23,202 bases of DNA from Paraphysomonas bandaiensis (Eukaryota; Chrysophyceae). The notes beneath the pieces are model-generated. The model was given only the letters and a program-made list of their open reading frames with translations. It was not told the DNA's origin and did no database searches. The position numbers were made by a program, and so were the translations under genes. How positions within the stretch are numbered: the stretch's first letter is position 1; every line of letters begins with the position of its first letter. Shown piece by piece: positions 9,040-16,355 of the stretch. The stretch spans positions 1-23,202 of the forward strand of contig CBFFRP010000476.1 of the NCBI GenBank assembly GCA_965644295.1. The letters are read 5' to 3'.

Positions 9040-9482
9040 TCTCCCCGCTTGGAATGCTCAAATCCACACCAGTTGCACAGCACCCACCCATTTTTCCCTC
9101 GTGGTGCCGTGTAGCCTCCTCCGCTCCCGGTGCCTGTCTCTCTCCTCCCTTCAGGCTTATCCGTCTCTGCCCCCTGATCTCTTTCTCCTCCTTCCTGGTA
9201 AGCACCATGTGCCTTTACTGTCTTCTTGTGCGATCCGGTGACTCCTGGTATCTGTCCATTGGGATATGTATCCATCAGCTTCCCAACCACTTTCTGCACA
9301 CAATTCACAATATACTCCTCGCTCTTCATGTCCACCAGGCCTATCCTCCTATCCATCTCGATCTCTGCATCAACTCCTTGTCTCACCAAATTCCCTAATG
9401 GCCGTCCTGCGGTCTTCATCCTAAATCGTCTGTACAGTTGCTCCGCTCTATTGTCGTCGTCCCACCTGTATGATCTTGTGTC
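8823..9482 (-). CDS. gag: Element B gag, third segment: nucleocapsid-like, with zinc knuckle
   Basis: The frame is open from 9482 (after an in-frame TAA at 9483-9485) to TGA 8823; the first ATG is 9419-9417. Before that ATG the frame already reads like Gag continuing from the previous segment (DNRAEQLYRRFRM), so the ATG is probably not a real start. From the ATG, residues 115-128 form a zinc knuckle CNWCGFEHSKRGEC, spaced C-x2-C-x3-H-x5-C, close to the usual C-x2-C-x4-H-x4-C. The Gly/Arg-rich part before it fits RNA binding. The last ~35 codons are Arg-rich and probably lie beyond the gag-to-pol shift. This segment is in the same frame as the first gag segment. Confidence 0.75.
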   Translation of the reverse strand, partial: DTRSYRWDDDNRAEQLYRRFRMKTAGRPLGNLVRQGVDAEIEMDRRIGLVDMKSEEYIVNCVQKVVGKLMDTYPNGQIPGVTGSHKKTVKAHGAYQEGGERDQGAETDKPEGRRETGTGSGGGYTAPRGKNGWVLCNWCGFEHSKRGECFYRLRDTSGKWKGYQPEKFTRFEIRAYQEIVRGKWRSLGQHGVHSQRRRRKLSMPKSRARRRRICKRLSE

Positions 9483-9979
9483 TTAATTCTGCAGAAGCTT
9501 TCGTCGAACTTCTCTAACGATGTTTCGTCCATCTGGAATTCTTCCACTTCTCTCTGCAGCACCTCCTTCCCTACTTGTATGCCGAAAATGGACGTGAACC
9601 TAATCATAAACTTAAACACCTCCACTCCCCACGTCACCACATCGGTCTCCACCGCTGAACAGGTCGACTTGAAACCACGCTCTCCATGCTGTACTCTCGT
9701 AGCATATTTCCTTCCCAACTCCCCTTTAAACGGAGCCCCCGTCATCAGGTGTAGACATAACTTCATTGGCGACCACTGAGCCATGTGGGCCGTAGATACT
9801 ATTCCACTGAATATCATAATACAGTCTAACCCTGAGGTGCTCCTGTGGGAAAGTCTACTTGGGGATATCCAATGTGGGCAGCTGGCTTTCCCGACTGTAC
9901 CCAGTGCGACATGGGTAACTTCCTCAAGTGTTCTCTCATGTTCCGGCAATACTTTGTGCCATCTCCACCTGCTCCTCAC
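9416..9979 (-). pseudogene. gag: Element B gag, middle segment in a shifted frame: capsid-like
   Basis: A 187-codon frame overlaps the first gag segment by 44 nt and the ATG of the third by 4 nt (ATGA). Its start is a GTG, so it has no plausible initiator of its own. The protein reads as a continuation of Gag (LPEHERTLEEVTHVALGTVG near the start; QMDETSLEKFDESFCRI near the end, in the style of the last helix of a retrotransposon Gag). It is +1 to the first segment and the third is -1 to it, so the net change is zero. That fits a pair of opposite one-base indels (near 9950-9960 and between 9416 and 9485), or two programmed shifts. I prefer indels or sequence error because pol is clean. Confidence 0.65.
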
Positions 9980-11852
9980 ACCTCTGCTGCAGCTCCGCAG
10001 TGATCTTCTCCACCACCCCTGGCGTCCTCATGCACCATTGACAGAACTCCCCATAGCTCTTAGACCTCGCCTTCTCCACCTGCTGACTAGGGTCGTCCTC
10101 TTCCTTGGCCTCTGCTTCCCTCCCCCTTCTCATGCTAGTGCGAGCCTCTTCCTCTCTTCCTGTCATACTCTCTTTCTCTACGGTCAACCAAGTCTCCTCA
10201 TCGCTGCTCACCTCGTCTGGATACTTTTCTCCCCATCGATCCATATTCGGTCTTCCTTCCCCTCTCATCCACCTAACCTGATCTCTATAGCTTTTCAGAG
10301 GCGGTCCTATCTCCCTGAGCTCTCTCAATGCTACCTGAATGACCTCCTTCTGCTCCTCCAGATACATCAACCTCTCTGCCAACCTATTGCTGGTCGTGAG
10401 ATAGTCCAGCAGCTCCGGTATCTTGTCCCTCTCCTGGCTCAGTAACTCGAAATCCATGTCTCGGCGCCCCCTAGTCCTTGCATGTTGGATGATCCCCAGC
10501 CACGACACATAGAACTCTCTTTGTATATCTGGTACTCCCTCCTTCACTGCAGCCATCTTCAGCTCCTCCATCAATCTATCCAATACCCCCCTGTACGTGC
10601 CTTCCGTCATCCTCTCTCTCACATTCTGTATCTCTCTCCTCACCAGCCTCTCACTCTGCCATACATACTTGTCTTGATGTTCTGGTTCCACCGGCTTCAC
10701 CAGATGTAGCAGCATATTCCTCTGAAGCATGTTCCGGGTCTCCTGTGATAGTCCCACGGGTTTCGAGGCTGCCTGAATGTCCTCCTGCATCCATCCTCCA
10801 TCTCGTCTGCTCTCCTCCTCATCTGTTCTCCGTCTACCCCTGGACCTACTTCCCATACTCCACTCATCCTGTGACAACATCTCCTCCCCTCGTCTTCTTC
10901 TCCCGCCCCCTACTCCCATCGCAGCCAACTCCTCCATCACTGGTGTACTTCGATACTCTTCCCCTATCTCCCTTCTGGCTGGTGTCTTTGGATAGTCGTC
11001 CCCTCTTTCTCCTCTATGAGACTGCCAATGCTCTGCTCCTGTGGCCTCCCTCCTACTCGTCGGTGTCTGCCCCTCTTCCCTCATTATCTTCCCTTCTCTC
11101 CGACCTCCTCTATACCAGCATACCCAACACTGTGTAGCATACTTCGGCGCTGATCCTGCCTTCAGTACTGCCTGGCAGCTCCTACACTTACGATCAAATA
11201 TGAGAGTCTCTGTCCGTGGATTCCCTCTCATCTCTATCACAGGCTGATCTCTTGCTTTCTCTGTCGCATACTTCTGACGCACCCACACCCATGATGGAAT
11301 ATCTGCAGGCCTGCTCTCCCTCTCTTCCTGCTCCAATTCCCCTAGCCGCATCTTCTCACTAAACAATTTCCTGGTGGTTTCCATACCCCTCGCTCCGGTC
11401 TCTCTCGCTCGTACAGGCCTTCCTGTTAGTGGGTCTCCCTCGTCTGACTCTTGATAGTCTGGAGCCCCACTCCAATCTCTGTACAGTCTCTCCATTGTGG
11501 CCCCCATCCCTGGCCTGCCCTTGTTGCTGTGTCTACTCCCGTCCCCACGGTTGTAGACTGGTTCCTCCAATGGGGCCGTCCCTTGGCCGGTCCCGGTATC
11601 CCCCCATGCCTCGGAGAGTGATGTGTCCCGTGCACTGTCCACATCGTCCTCCCATTGCTCTGCCCTTCGCTCTTCCCCCCTTTGGGATCGTTGCCATGAA
11701 ATTCCGCTGCCCCCTCGTCTTCGTGGCTGATCAAGTCCACTGGTTCGCGAGGGCAGCCCACGTTGTCCACCACATGAGACGATCGGAGATGTGGGGGTCC
11801 TTGGCAGAGGGCTTTGCCTTGTTGATGCATCAGTTGGGTACCTTATGCTCAT
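9936..11852 (-). CDS. gag: Element B gag, first segment: long N-terminal region with a four-cysteine motif
   Basis: 638 codons, ATG at 11852-11850, which lies inside the 5' LTR: the first 26 codons are LTR sequence and the next codons run across the primer-binding site. The next methionines are M116 and M119 if translation starts later. Residues 1-210 are Arg/Gly/Glu-rich and low in complexity. Residues 223-245 have C-x2-C-x15-C-x2-C, a zinc-ribbon-like motif unusual so far upstream in Gag. Residues 360-520 are helical and charged. The frame ends at TGA 9936 after QVEMAQSIAGT, and homologous-looking Gag sequence goes on in the +1 frame. No known Gag family was recognised by eye; identity as gag rests on position and on the downstream zinc knuckle. 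Confidence 0.75.
   Translation of the reverse strand: MSIRYPTDASTRQSPLPRTPTSPIVSCGGQRGLPSRTSGLDQPRRRGGSGISWQRSQRGEERRAEQWEDDVDSARDTSLSEAWGDTGTGQGTAPLEEPVYNRGDGSRHSNKGRPGMGATMERLYRDWSGAPDYQESDEGDPLTGRPVRARETGARGMETTRKLFSEKMRLGELEQEERESRPADIPSWVWVRQKYATEKARDQPVIEMRGNPRTETLIFDRKCRSCQAVLKAGSAPKYATQCWVCWYRGGRREGKIMREEGQTPTSRREATGAEHWQSHRGERGDDYPKTPARREIGEEYRSTPVMEELAAMGVGGGRRRRGEEMLSQDEWSMGSRSRGRRRTDEEESRRDGGWMQEDIQAASKPVGLSQETRNMLQRNMLLHLVKPVEPEHQDKYVWQSERLVRREIQNVRERMTEGTYRGVLDRLMEELKMAAVKEGVPDIQREFYVSWLGIIQHARTRGRRDMDFELLSQERDKIPELLDYLTTSNRLAERLMYLEEQKEVIQVALRELREIGPPLKSYRDQVRWMRGEGRPNMDRWGEKYPDEVSSDEETWLTVEKESMTGREEEARTSMRRGREAEAKEEDDPSQQVEKARSKSYGEFCQWCMRTPGVVEKITAELQQRCEEQVEMAQSIAGT
11755..11772 (-). 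other. Candidate primer-binding site of element B
   Basis: Two bases after the 5' LTR end the element strand reads TGGTGGACAACGTGGGCT. It starts with TGG, as expected for pairing with a tRNA 3' CCA end; the implied tRNA tail would be ...GTTGTCCACCA. I could not assign the tRNA. The site lies inside the apparent gag reading frame. Confidence 0.55.
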
Positions 11853-12321
11853 ACCCGCGGATAACTTCTTACTACGTGCAATGACGTCTGATCTTACTAG
11901 GTGCCTGTTAGATGCTATTAAACAGACCCTTAAGCTCTGATAATCGTATAACTATCAATTATTAGAACTATCCTTACTTATGCTCTCATAACCTTAAAGA
12001 GTGACTCACATAGCAATCTTGCACTTACAAGCTGGCTCTACACTTAAACACCCATATCATACTTATCACCATCGTATCTCTACAGTTATCGTAATGCTGT
12101 CCCTGTAGTCGTACTCCTCTACTACTCATCGTACCTATCTACTACTCATCGTACCTATCTACTACTCATCGTACCTCATACCCAATTACATACGTACTCA
12201 CGTACTCAAGTACATATGCACACACATACCTCCACCCAACAGCTACCCTACCACCGTATACTCACTGTAGTCAGGATACACTCACCCCACGATATATGGG
12301 ACTACATGCGGATTTGTCACA
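11775..12321 (-). repeat. 5' LTR of element B
   Basis: 547 bp, near-identical to 2637-3183, including the 20-bp tandem repeat (12119-12176). It contains the ATG (11852) of the gag frame. Followed by AAAG (12322-12325), the target duplication. Confidence 0.95.
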
Positions 12322-12325
12322 AAAG
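12322..12325. repeat. Target-site duplication of element B, right copy (AAAG)
   Basis: Matches 2633-2636. Beyond it the sequence of element A resumes. Confidence 0.85.
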
Positions 12326-12495
12326 TGTTCCTACTCTACAATTTACGATGTGAAATTTTTAAGTATTCTCCGAATTACATCTATAATATGATAATAATAC
12401 TCCATGGTGGTTCGTTTTGATGGCTATTTCGAAACTAGTCCCATTGACATGTGTGCGACCATGGATTTCTCACAAAAAACGAGGGGGGGAGGCAG
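12326..12495 (+). other. Element A 3' untranslated segment, resumed after the B insertion
   Basis: 170 bp between the pol stop codon and the 3' LTR of A, ending in the polypurine tract. I see no protein domain in it. Confidence 0.7.
12481..12492 (+). other. Polypurine tract of element A
   Basis: GAGGGGGGGAGG, then CAG, then TGTGACC. Element C has the same layout (purine tract, CAG, TGTAACG), which fixes the LTR start at 12496. Confidence 0.8.
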
Positions 12496-12540
12496 TGTGA
12501 CCACGTGGCATTTCCTATGCCCTATCTACGTGGCTATAGT

Positions 12541-13750
12541 ACCAGAACTGCATGCATTGCCCATTCAGGACCCTGTGATATTAGTTTAGGACCCTATATC
12601 AAGAACATTATATCATCAGGACCCTATACCATGTCTAGGATGCATATTCTATGTTATACTCATTAAGATGGGGTAATGAGCTATGATGTACCTACACACG
12701 GAATCAACGTTCAGGTGTGATGTCCACTTTATCTGCCGATGATGATGTACACTATGATCTGCTGATGGTGACTTCACGCAATGTGAAACCTGCCACAAAT
12801 TTATAATAAAGTTATGTGGGTCAGTATTCCAGTGTAGCAGTTGCAGTGTATACTTCCATAGGAATACGTACTGGCATTACCCATACTACCCTATAGGGGG
12901 GCAAGTACATAATATATATCACATCAACGGAGAATGGATATTATATACTCGAGGTGCACGAGTGTTCATACCAGGCTCAGTGGGGAATCAATTGTGATAT
13001 GCAATACCTGGTATGCAGGGTTGTATTTACGTATTAACCTGGATATTAGGGATTTTGGGTTCTTGAATGCTAAAATACACCAAAGTGGCGGTATACTGTT
13101 TTTGTATGGGTATTTAGGTAGAAAGTAAAACGTAGGATATGATGTACTATGAGTATGCGGTTATACGTTGCTCCTTAGGTTGCTGTGTGTATTCAGTTTA
13201 TAGAATAAACACGTTTCTGTGGGCAGTGATGACGTTGCAGGGTGTTGTGATGTTGTTGAGGAGTAGAAGTGGGTGTAACATGTATGCTATGGTGTTATGC
13301 ACTTACTTGTTTAGGCTTAACCGAAGTGCTTGGTGCCAACGATCTTGTTGCACTGGCGGTGTTACCTGCGTGGTGATTTCTGGCGGAAATCATTAACTGG
13401 GCATTAGGTTATTGCTTAGAGCAGTCACAGCATTAATAATACATTGTTCTTACACTTGCGTGTTTGTGTGGTATACCTGTACTGCGAGCCGTGATTTCGG
13501 TTTTCAAACCGGGTTACGTCACACAGATTCTGCTACTTCACAACCCTGCCCGGGACCTAAACTTAAGAACGCAATTCTACAAAGTGCTATTCAACAACGA
13601 AGTTGGTGGACATGTAGAACTCAGCCTAGGCTCGCTGTGTTGCCGAATGATAAGCAGTGAAACACCCTCGCTAAAGCAATCCAACTGGACTCCAATCCTT
13701 TCACTATTTCACATCGCCCTCAAGTCGGAAACACTCCTGCCTCCCGTGTA
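12541..13750. other. Non-coding part of the putative A LTR
   Basis: No recognisable gene. AGGACCCT occurs three times (12567, 12588, 12618). Short frames here begin at non-ATG codons or lack family resemblance. The part from about 13480 to 13750 is less A/T-rich than its surroundings and may be an old coding remnant, but I could not identify it. Confidence 0.4.
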
Positions 13751-13768
13751 GTTGTTCTTAAGAACAAC
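13751..13768. repeat. Perfect 18-bp palindrome
   Basis: GTTGTTCTTAAGAACAAC equals its own reverse complement. It lies just before the first hairpin-bearing repeat. Function unknown. Confidence 0.8.
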
Positions 13769-13798
13769 GTATGCTCACACAAAAACAACACTGATCTA

Positions 13799-13845
13799 TA
13801 ACGTTTTAAAAAGATTTTAAGTGCACGCCAGCGGGCTGCTACACT
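13799..13845. repeat. Direct repeat with AGCG hairpin, copy 1
   Basis: Starts TAACGTTTTAAAAAG and ends in CCAGCGGGCTGCTACACT; about 85 percent like 14163-14208. The end folds as GCA, bulged C, GCC, loop AGCG, GGC, TGC (13823-13839). Confidence 0.7.
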
Positions 13846-14110
13846 GTTGAGCTCACCAGCGGGTGATGCTCCTCAACTCTGACGCAAACCGCGAAAGAAT
13901 TTAAATAAATCGTTATTTAAAACGTGTAATAGAAAAGTGAGTAACATGCTATATACAACTCTACAGTATTAACACACACATACAACATCATGTTCAGCAT
14001 TATTTCACTTCAGCACACAACACACCAGATCAGAAGTATTTTATCCGGTACGTATGTACAGCTTCAACACTCCGTGTATACACTGAAAGAGTAGAAACTG
14101 AATATGTCAC
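13841..14110. repeat. D-family repeat, copy 1
   Basis: Matches 15401-15489 joined to 22891-23060 in the same orientation, from ACACTGTT to GTAGAAACTGAA, with shared blocks GACGCAAACCGCGAA / AACGCAAACCGCGAA, CATCATGTTCAGCATT and AAGTATTTTATCCGGTA. It contains the hairpin 13846-13877: outer stem GTTGAG/CTCAAC, inner stem TCACC/GGTGA, loop AGCG. Copy 2 looks like part of a minus-strand LTR, so this may be a fragment of a related LTR within element A's LTR. Confidence 0.75.
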
Positions 14111-14162
14111 TGTGATGTTTCTGAGAACTAGAAACACGTGAATGACAGAAAGCTCTCTCTAA

Positions 14163-14208
14163 AAACGTTTTAACAGATTTAGAGTGTACGCCAGCGGGCT
14201 GCTACACT
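14163..14208. repeat. Direct repeat with AGCG hairpin, copy 2
   Basis: Second copy of 13799-13845. The stem AGTGTA/TACACT (14183-14188 with 14203-14208) is perfect, with GCC/GGC closing the AGCG loop. Confidence 0.7.
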
Positions 14209-14209
14209 A

Positions 14210-14781
14210 TGATGCAGCCTCGTTTGACAACTCAACTGTCACCTCACAGTTTGGTTTGATAACCAAGACTATGGCTCGTGATAACGCTAAACTACTATCA
14301 CTGTATAGGAATCAAGAAAATGAGATCAAAGAAGTGATATTATTACAGTCAGGTAAACTTATGTTTTAATCAACTATACTCGAGTGACTGACTCCCGCGA
14401 AGAATCAGCACGCAAACACCACCGCTAGTGATGTCAGGTCGCTAGTACCCAAGCATGGTTAACATAAACAAAACTGAGTCACAACAGAAACATAAAGTAT
14501 GAAGACAACCGCAGAGCTGCACACACACAACGTCAACCATGTCACACTGTGTTGCAACACACAACCACAACGCAGGCTGTGTCATACAAGCAGTATAACA
14601 ATATACAGTCATGTCAACGACTCTATCAACCACGGTTGTACAACACTATATAATGTATATCATGTTGCATTCCTCATAACTACAATGGTACTTGGAAAAT
14701 ACTAGCTAACGTACACTTTCATAACATATAACAACAATCTTGCAGCAACATGCCACCTGCACGTCCTTAAGCTCAGAGTGT
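14210..14781. other. Stretch without recognised gene
   Basis: A short frame up to TAA 14369 starts at a GTG inside the preceding repeat and resembles nothing I know. The rest is CA-rich with a small direct repeat CGCTAGT (near 14415-14445). Confidence 0.4.
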
Positions 14782-15255
14782 ATGTCTAAGGCGAAGAGAT
14801 CCAAGAAAAGACGTGGTAAAGCCTCTCTGCAACAGTATGAGGAGTCTCGGAGAAAGGCTATCCGAGAATATGCTGCAGAGCGCCGTGCACATGATATTGC
14901 AGCACGATGTCCCCAAGGTGTCTTAGACAAGTCTGGTAAAAGCTCTGCAAAGTAGTTCCTTATCTCTACAGTTCTTCCGCAGAATGTGCACCCGAGGTTT
15001 GTTCCACCGTATTGGACTTCTACCGCCAGTGTGGGACAGAGAACCCTTACGTCGGTGTGTCCAATGGGCCTAATGTGGCCGACCCTGACAACTCGTGTCC
15101 TACCGAAAAAGGTCTCTTTGCCCTGGTGAACTTGAGCTCCGGGCTGCGAGTGTGTGTCTATGTAGGAGAGGTCTATAACCGATGTCCGAAGTGGGGTGCG
15201 GATTGCTGACTATGGTGAGTGGTATCACCGCAAGAGTAAGCTACGCCTTAAGTGA
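14782..15255 (+). pseudogene. Degraded SET-domain gene fragment
   Basis: Three pieces lie in order. First, ATG 14782 to TAG 14955 encodes 57 residues beginning MSKAKRSKKRRGK, a basic nuclear-signal-like start followed by a charged helix. Second, a frame open to 15209 contains KGLFALVNLSSG and RVCVYVGEV (about 15106-15170), which match the N-terminal SET pattern GLFA...G..V..YxGE. Third, in the next frame, VRIADYGEWYHR (about 15195-15230, ending at TGA 15253-15255) resembles the SET end DYGxxYW. The central RFxNHxxxPN part is missing between the last two, so the domain is internally deleted. Pieces 1 and 2 would join in frame if 14936-14982 (GTAAAA...CCGCAG) were a 47-bp intron. Function is presumably lost. 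The assignment rests on short motifs. Confidence 0.45.
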
Positions 15256-15355
15256 GTGGTCATTTCTCCTTTAGTTGTAACTAATAATTGTTGTTATCTC
15301 TGAGTGTTTTCTTGGTAGTTAGTCTATCTAGTGTCTTGTAGCCCCTTAGGAAAAC
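15256..15355. other. Non-coding end of the putative A LTR
   Basis: No gene or repeat seen between the SET-like fragment and the right 45-bp inverted terminus (15356-15400). Confidence 0.4.
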
Positions 15356-15400
15356 ACTATAGCCACGTAAGTAAGGCACGCGAGATGCCACGTGGTCACA

Positions 15401-15489
15401 ACACTGTTAAGCCTACCAGCGGGTAGAACTCCTCCACACAAACGCAAACCGCGAATGAGCTTAATTGAATCGTTATTAAAACGTTATAT
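15401..15489 (-). repeat. D-family repeat, copy 2, left part (probable LTR of element D)
   Basis: Homologous to the first ~90 bp of copy 1. Hairpin 15413-15426: CTACC, loop AGCG, GGTAG. The repeat is interrupted by element C and continues at 22891. ACAC (15401-15404) may also be the target duplication of element A. Confidence 0.7.
15486..15489. repeat. Target-site duplication of element C, left copy (ATAT)
   Basis: ATAT before the left LTR equals 22891-22894 after the right LTR; four bases, as for element B. Confidence 0.8.
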
Positions 15490-16328
15490 TGTGACCAAAC
15501 CCGGGGTATCACACCGGGTGCAGCTATGTATATGAAATGAATGTGCGAATGTAACAAGAAAATAGCTAATGTAGAGATAAATGTGCTTATTACTCTGCCC
15601 TGCAACTGCCTGAGCACCCTCAAGCACTTATCTGAAGACACCTCCTCAAACGTGTTAATAGGCAAGGCTAGTAACATAATAATGACAGCACATAGAACAC
15701 AAACAACTCATACAGAACCATTTACATTCTATGAACTATCTAGAAACACAGCAGAGAACAAAGAACAATATTCTGCAGAAAATTCAGCAACATTTCGCCA
15801 ATTTTGTGGAGATATCCACCTTCTGGAAGATTCACGTAGAAGCCTATAGGAAGAGCCTTAAACCAACTCAACAGCCACAGACCAAAAATGCAGTGACTAG
15901 CCAATCAGCGTTCAGCAGTAATACATAATACAGCAGCTGTATAGTGATAGTCCCTACATGTACCTATAACTGCATCATCGCGTACTTATGTACCTCGTGT
16001 CACACAACACACTCTGCAAACACATCACCACCAAGTACAGTCCGCATTCCAGCACCGTTATACAGCATTCGAAGCATATACATATAGACAACACAGCCTG
16101 TATTCCATACAGTATACAAAACAGTATAACCCGAGTACACCAATCAGATCTCTCCATTGCTCATACAGCAAAAACAGCAGCACTTGTAATCCGAGAGTGA
16201 AGTGTGTCTTCATCCGAAGAAGATAAGATGCAGGCAGTACATACACACACAGTCCTCTAGAGCCCCCCTTGTAGCATATTAACCTGGTCTTTTGTGGTAT
16301 GTGATTAGTTTGACGCCTCGGCGTTACA
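15490..16328 (-). repeat. 3' LTR of element C
   Basis: 839 bp, TG...CA. On the element strand it starts TGTAACGCCGAGGCGTC, in which ACGCC/GGCGT is an inverted repeat, and ends in GGTCACA. Short frames inside it recur unchanged in the other LTR and look non-coding. Confidence 0.96.
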
Positions 16329-16331
16329 CTG

Positions 16332-16349
16332 CCCCCTCCCCCTCTCTCT
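16332..16349 (-). other. Polypurine tract of element C
   Basis: Eighteen purines on the element strand (AGAGAGAGGGGGAGGGGG), then CAG, then the LTR start TGTAACG. Confidence 0.85.
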
Positions 16350-16355
16350 GTTATG

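Larger units (their letters stand above)
2637..12321 (-). mobile_element. Element B: complete Ty3/gypsy-like LTR retrotransposon with a SET domain in pol
   Basis: This 9685-bp element lies on the minus strand, bounded by two 547-bp direct LTRs and a 4-bp target duplication. On its own strand the order is 5' LTR (12321 to 11775), primer-binding site, gag in three overlapping frames, pol (protease, RT, RNase H, SET, unassigned module, integrase), polypurine tract, 3' LTR. I saw three differences between the LTRs (TTAAG/TTAAA, CTCATC/CTCCTC, TACCCA/TACTCA), so insertion is recent. It is nested in element A at the end of that pol gene. Confidence 0.95.
12496..15400 (+). repeat. Probable 3' LTR of element A (2.9 kb, with terminal inverted repeats)
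   Basis: The start is set by the polypurine tract. The end is proposed at 15400, where GGTCACA occurs; the LTR of the related element C also ends in GGTCACA on its own strand. The first and last 45 bp are inverted repeats, 38 of 45 matching: 16 outer bases (TGTGACCACGTGGCAT) and 14 inner bases (TACGTGGCTATAGT) are identical, and the middle 15 differ in part. The next four bases, ACAC (15401-15404), would be the target duplication. The 5' LTR is outside the window, so the length is unproven; 2.9 kb is long and the stretch contains other repeats. Alternatives are a shorter LTR with later insertions, or a transposon with inverted repeats. Confidence 0.5.

Noticed and set aside
11725-11775. Possible tRNA remnant (GGTTCG...GTCCACCA on the plus strand)
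   Set aside because: The distance from TTCG to CCA is about six bases too long for a T arm plus acceptor, and no D or anticodon arm is seen. It is better read as the primer-binding site of element B.
13464-13751. 95-codon frame in the putative A LTR
   Set aside because: It begins at a non-ATG codon with no methionine until far inside, and overlaps a competing frame of equal quality; no family resemblance.
13870-13900. Possible hammerhead ribozyme (CTGACG...CGCGAAAG)
   Set aside because: The core CTGANGA is not met, and the other repeat copy lacks CTGA altogether; only the GCAAACCGCGAA block is shared.
12496-15400. Cut-and-paste transposon with inverted repeats beginning CAGTG
   Set aside because: Kept only as an alternative: there is no local target duplication, no transposase, and the left end coincides with the expected LTR start after element A's polypurine tract.
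15541-15849. 102-codon frame in the LTR of element C, repeated at 22103-22411
   Set aside because: The repetition is due to the two LTR copies. It is antisense to the element and shows no recognisable domain.
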